DNA from: Thermodesulfobacteriota bacterium
GTDB taxonomy: Bacteria > Desulfobacterota > Dissulfuribacteria > Dissulfuribacterales > UBA3076
Reading direction: 5' to 3'
NCBI GenBank assembly: GCA_003645605.1
Contig: QNAY01000075.1
Location: forward strand, 1-6,543
Length of the DNA: 6,543 nt
Part shown: piece after piece, positions 6,301 through 6,543 of the stretch
How the letters are laid out: every line of letters starts with the position of its first letter
Numbering within the stretch: the first letter of the stretch is position 1
Program-made: the position numbers and the translations under genes
Notes under the pieces: generated by a model
Database searches by the model: none
What the model was told of the DNA's origin: nothing
Seen by the model: the letters and a program-made list of their open reading frames with translations, nothing else

Positions 6301-6511
6301 TGGCGTCTTCCCGGATATCTGCCGGAATAGACGGATTGATCCTGCCGACCGCTGCTTGCAGCCGCTCCAGTAGCAGTACATCTTCATAAGATTCCCGCTC
6401 CGGGGTCTCGCTGTCCGGGGCGATGGACGGGGCGTAGATATACTGGTAGCCGGATTTTTCAAGCAATTCGATAGCGAATGTTTCGATTGCCGATTCGGTG
6501 ATTTTAGACAT
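3305..6511 (-). CDS. hsdR: Type I restriction enzyme R subunit (motor and endonuclease)
   Basis: A complete 1068-residue HsdR, the subunit that translocates and cuts DNA when bound to the HsdM/HsdS methyltransferase. The N-terminal RecB-like nuclease shows RPDVVLF (Asp143) and IIELK (Glu157, Lys159), plus the downstream QxxxY (Gln174, Tyr178). The superfamily 2 motor follows: Walker A HTQGSGKS (328-335), ITDRNDL (357-363), DEAH (432-435), GFTGTP (479-484), MWLTGLDVP (674-682) and the arginine-finger motif QAIARVNR (700-707). The C-terminal third (about 730-1068) is helical and matches the domain that docks HsdR on the methyltransferase. No motif is damaged, so the subunit looks functional. 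The start ITESAIETFAIELL fits family N-termini, although no good ribosome site precedes it. hsdM and hsdS are not in the window and, if present, should lie upstream (beyond 6543). holA follows after 11 bases. Confidence 0.95.
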   Translation of the reverse strand: MSKITESAIETFAIELLEKSGYQYIYAPSIAPDSETPERESYEDVLLLERLQAAVGRINPSIPADIREDAIKQIRRLNSPELIANNEAFHRMLTEGIKVSYQKKGHSRGDLVWLVDFKNPENNDFLVANQFTVIENNVNKRPDVVLFVNGLPLVIIELKNPADENATVKSAFKQLQTYKQATPGLFTYNGIMIISDGLEAKAGSISAGFTRFMVWKTADGKVEASPLIGQLEILIKGVLDKKTLLDLIRHFIVFEKNKKEDKETWIITIQTVKKLASYHQYYAVNKAVESTLRASGYVTDVMESPTSYGLPDVKFQSVGDRKGGVVWHTQGSGKSFSMVFYTGKIVLAMDNPTILVITDRNDLDDQLFDTFAASKQLLRQEPVQAEDRGHLKELLKVASGGVVFTTIQKFHPEEGNVYETLSKRENIIVIADEAHRTQYGFKAKTIDDKDKDGNVIGKKVVYGFAKYLRDALPKATYLGFTGTPIESTDVNTPAVFGNYVDVYDVAQAVEDGATVRIYYESRLAKINLSEKGKKLVAELDDELDQGDLTETQKAKAKWTQLEALVGSENRIKQVARDIIDHFEQRQEIFPEGKAMIVAMSRRIAADLYKEIINIRPGWHSDDLKKGAIKVVMTSASSDGPEIAKHHTTKEQRRSLADRMKDPEDELRLVIVRDMWLTGLDVPSMHTLYIDKPMKGHNLMQAIARVNRVYKDKPGGLVVDYLGIASDLKKALSFYSDSGGKGAPAITQEKAVQIMLEKLEVVSQMFHGFAYEDYFEADTGTKLSLILAAEEHILGLENGGKRYINEVASLSQAFAIAIPHEQAMDVKDEVAFFQAVKVRLAKFDSTGTGKTDEEIETAIRQVIDKALVSEQVIDVFDAAGIKKPDISILSEEFFLEVKNMEHKNIALEVLKKLLNDEIRARIKKNLIQGKSLLEMLKNSIKRYHNKIITAAEVIEELIALGKDIQEMDKEPQEMGLSDFEYAFYTAIANNESAREVMGKDKLRELAVVLFERVRENASIDWTIKESVKAKLKVIVKRTLRQYGYPPDMQKLATETVLKQAEMIAEEITL

Positions 6512-6543
6512 AATTGAGGTTAAGAATTGATAGTTGAAAATTG
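6512..6543 (-). other. A/T-rich leader of hsdR without a clear ribosome site
   Basis: Only 32 bases are visible before the hsdR ATG. On the minus strand they read as A/T-rich sequence with TCAATT at 6517-6512 and again at 6529-6524, and with AACCTC rather than a GGAG-like site. No promoter can be assigned in so short a stretch. The motif repetition suggests simple-sequence intergenic DNA rather than the end of an adjoining gene. Confidence 0.3.

Noticed and set aside
1..6543. CRISPR arrays, tRNA or rRNA genes
   Set aside because: No regularly spaced repeats, cloverleaf-like segments or conserved rRNA stretches were seen on either strand.

Overview
The window looks like a piece of chromosome from an uncultured Gram-negative bacterium, most likely of the Desulfobacterota / former Deltaproteobacteria type. 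This rests on protein flavour, on an apparent in-frame UGA (selenocysteine) codon and on the kinds of interspersed palindromic repeats present. It is an inference, since there is no rRNA or marker tree here. Every gene I can support reads on the minus strand, so transcription runs from high to low coordinates.

Layout in the direction of transcription. (1) 6511-3305: hsdR, the complete motor/nuclease subunit of a type I restriction-modification system; hsdM and hsdS are not in the window. (2) 3293-1926: holA, the delta subunit of the DNA polymerase III clamp loader, only 11 bases behind hsdR. (3) 1930-1819: a 112-base imperfect palindromic repeat whose outer end contains the holA stop codon. 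(4) 1748-1164: an HD-domain phosphohydrolase of the YfbR/HDDC2 type. (5) 1150-149: a periplasmic protein related to the 5'-nucleotidase/UshA metallophosphoesterases, read as one 333-residue frame through an internal TGA at 991-989. (6) 121-72: a solo copy of the palindrome end, then a short interspersed repeat. (7) 71-1: the start of a GIY-YIG nuclease gene cut by the window edge.

The main discovery candidate is gene 5. A conventional gene caller would see a 53-residue secreted stub plus a headless 227-residue protein. Reading the TGA as selenocysteine joins them in the same frame with no other stop. It also makes a Cys-Phe-Gly-Sec (CxxU) redox motif directly after the first beta strand. A hairpin starting 8 bases after the UGA has its apical loop 19-25 bases downstream, where bacterial SECIS loops lie. 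The metal-ligand motifs of the phosphoesterase fold are all substituted, so the protein looks like a nucleotidase scaffold turned into a secreted selenium/thiol redox protein. It appears translationally coupled to the HD hydrolase upstream.

The rest is a housekeeping replication gene next to restriction and repeat-associated accessory DNA. No CRISPR, tRNA, rRNA or convincing intrinsic terminator was seen.
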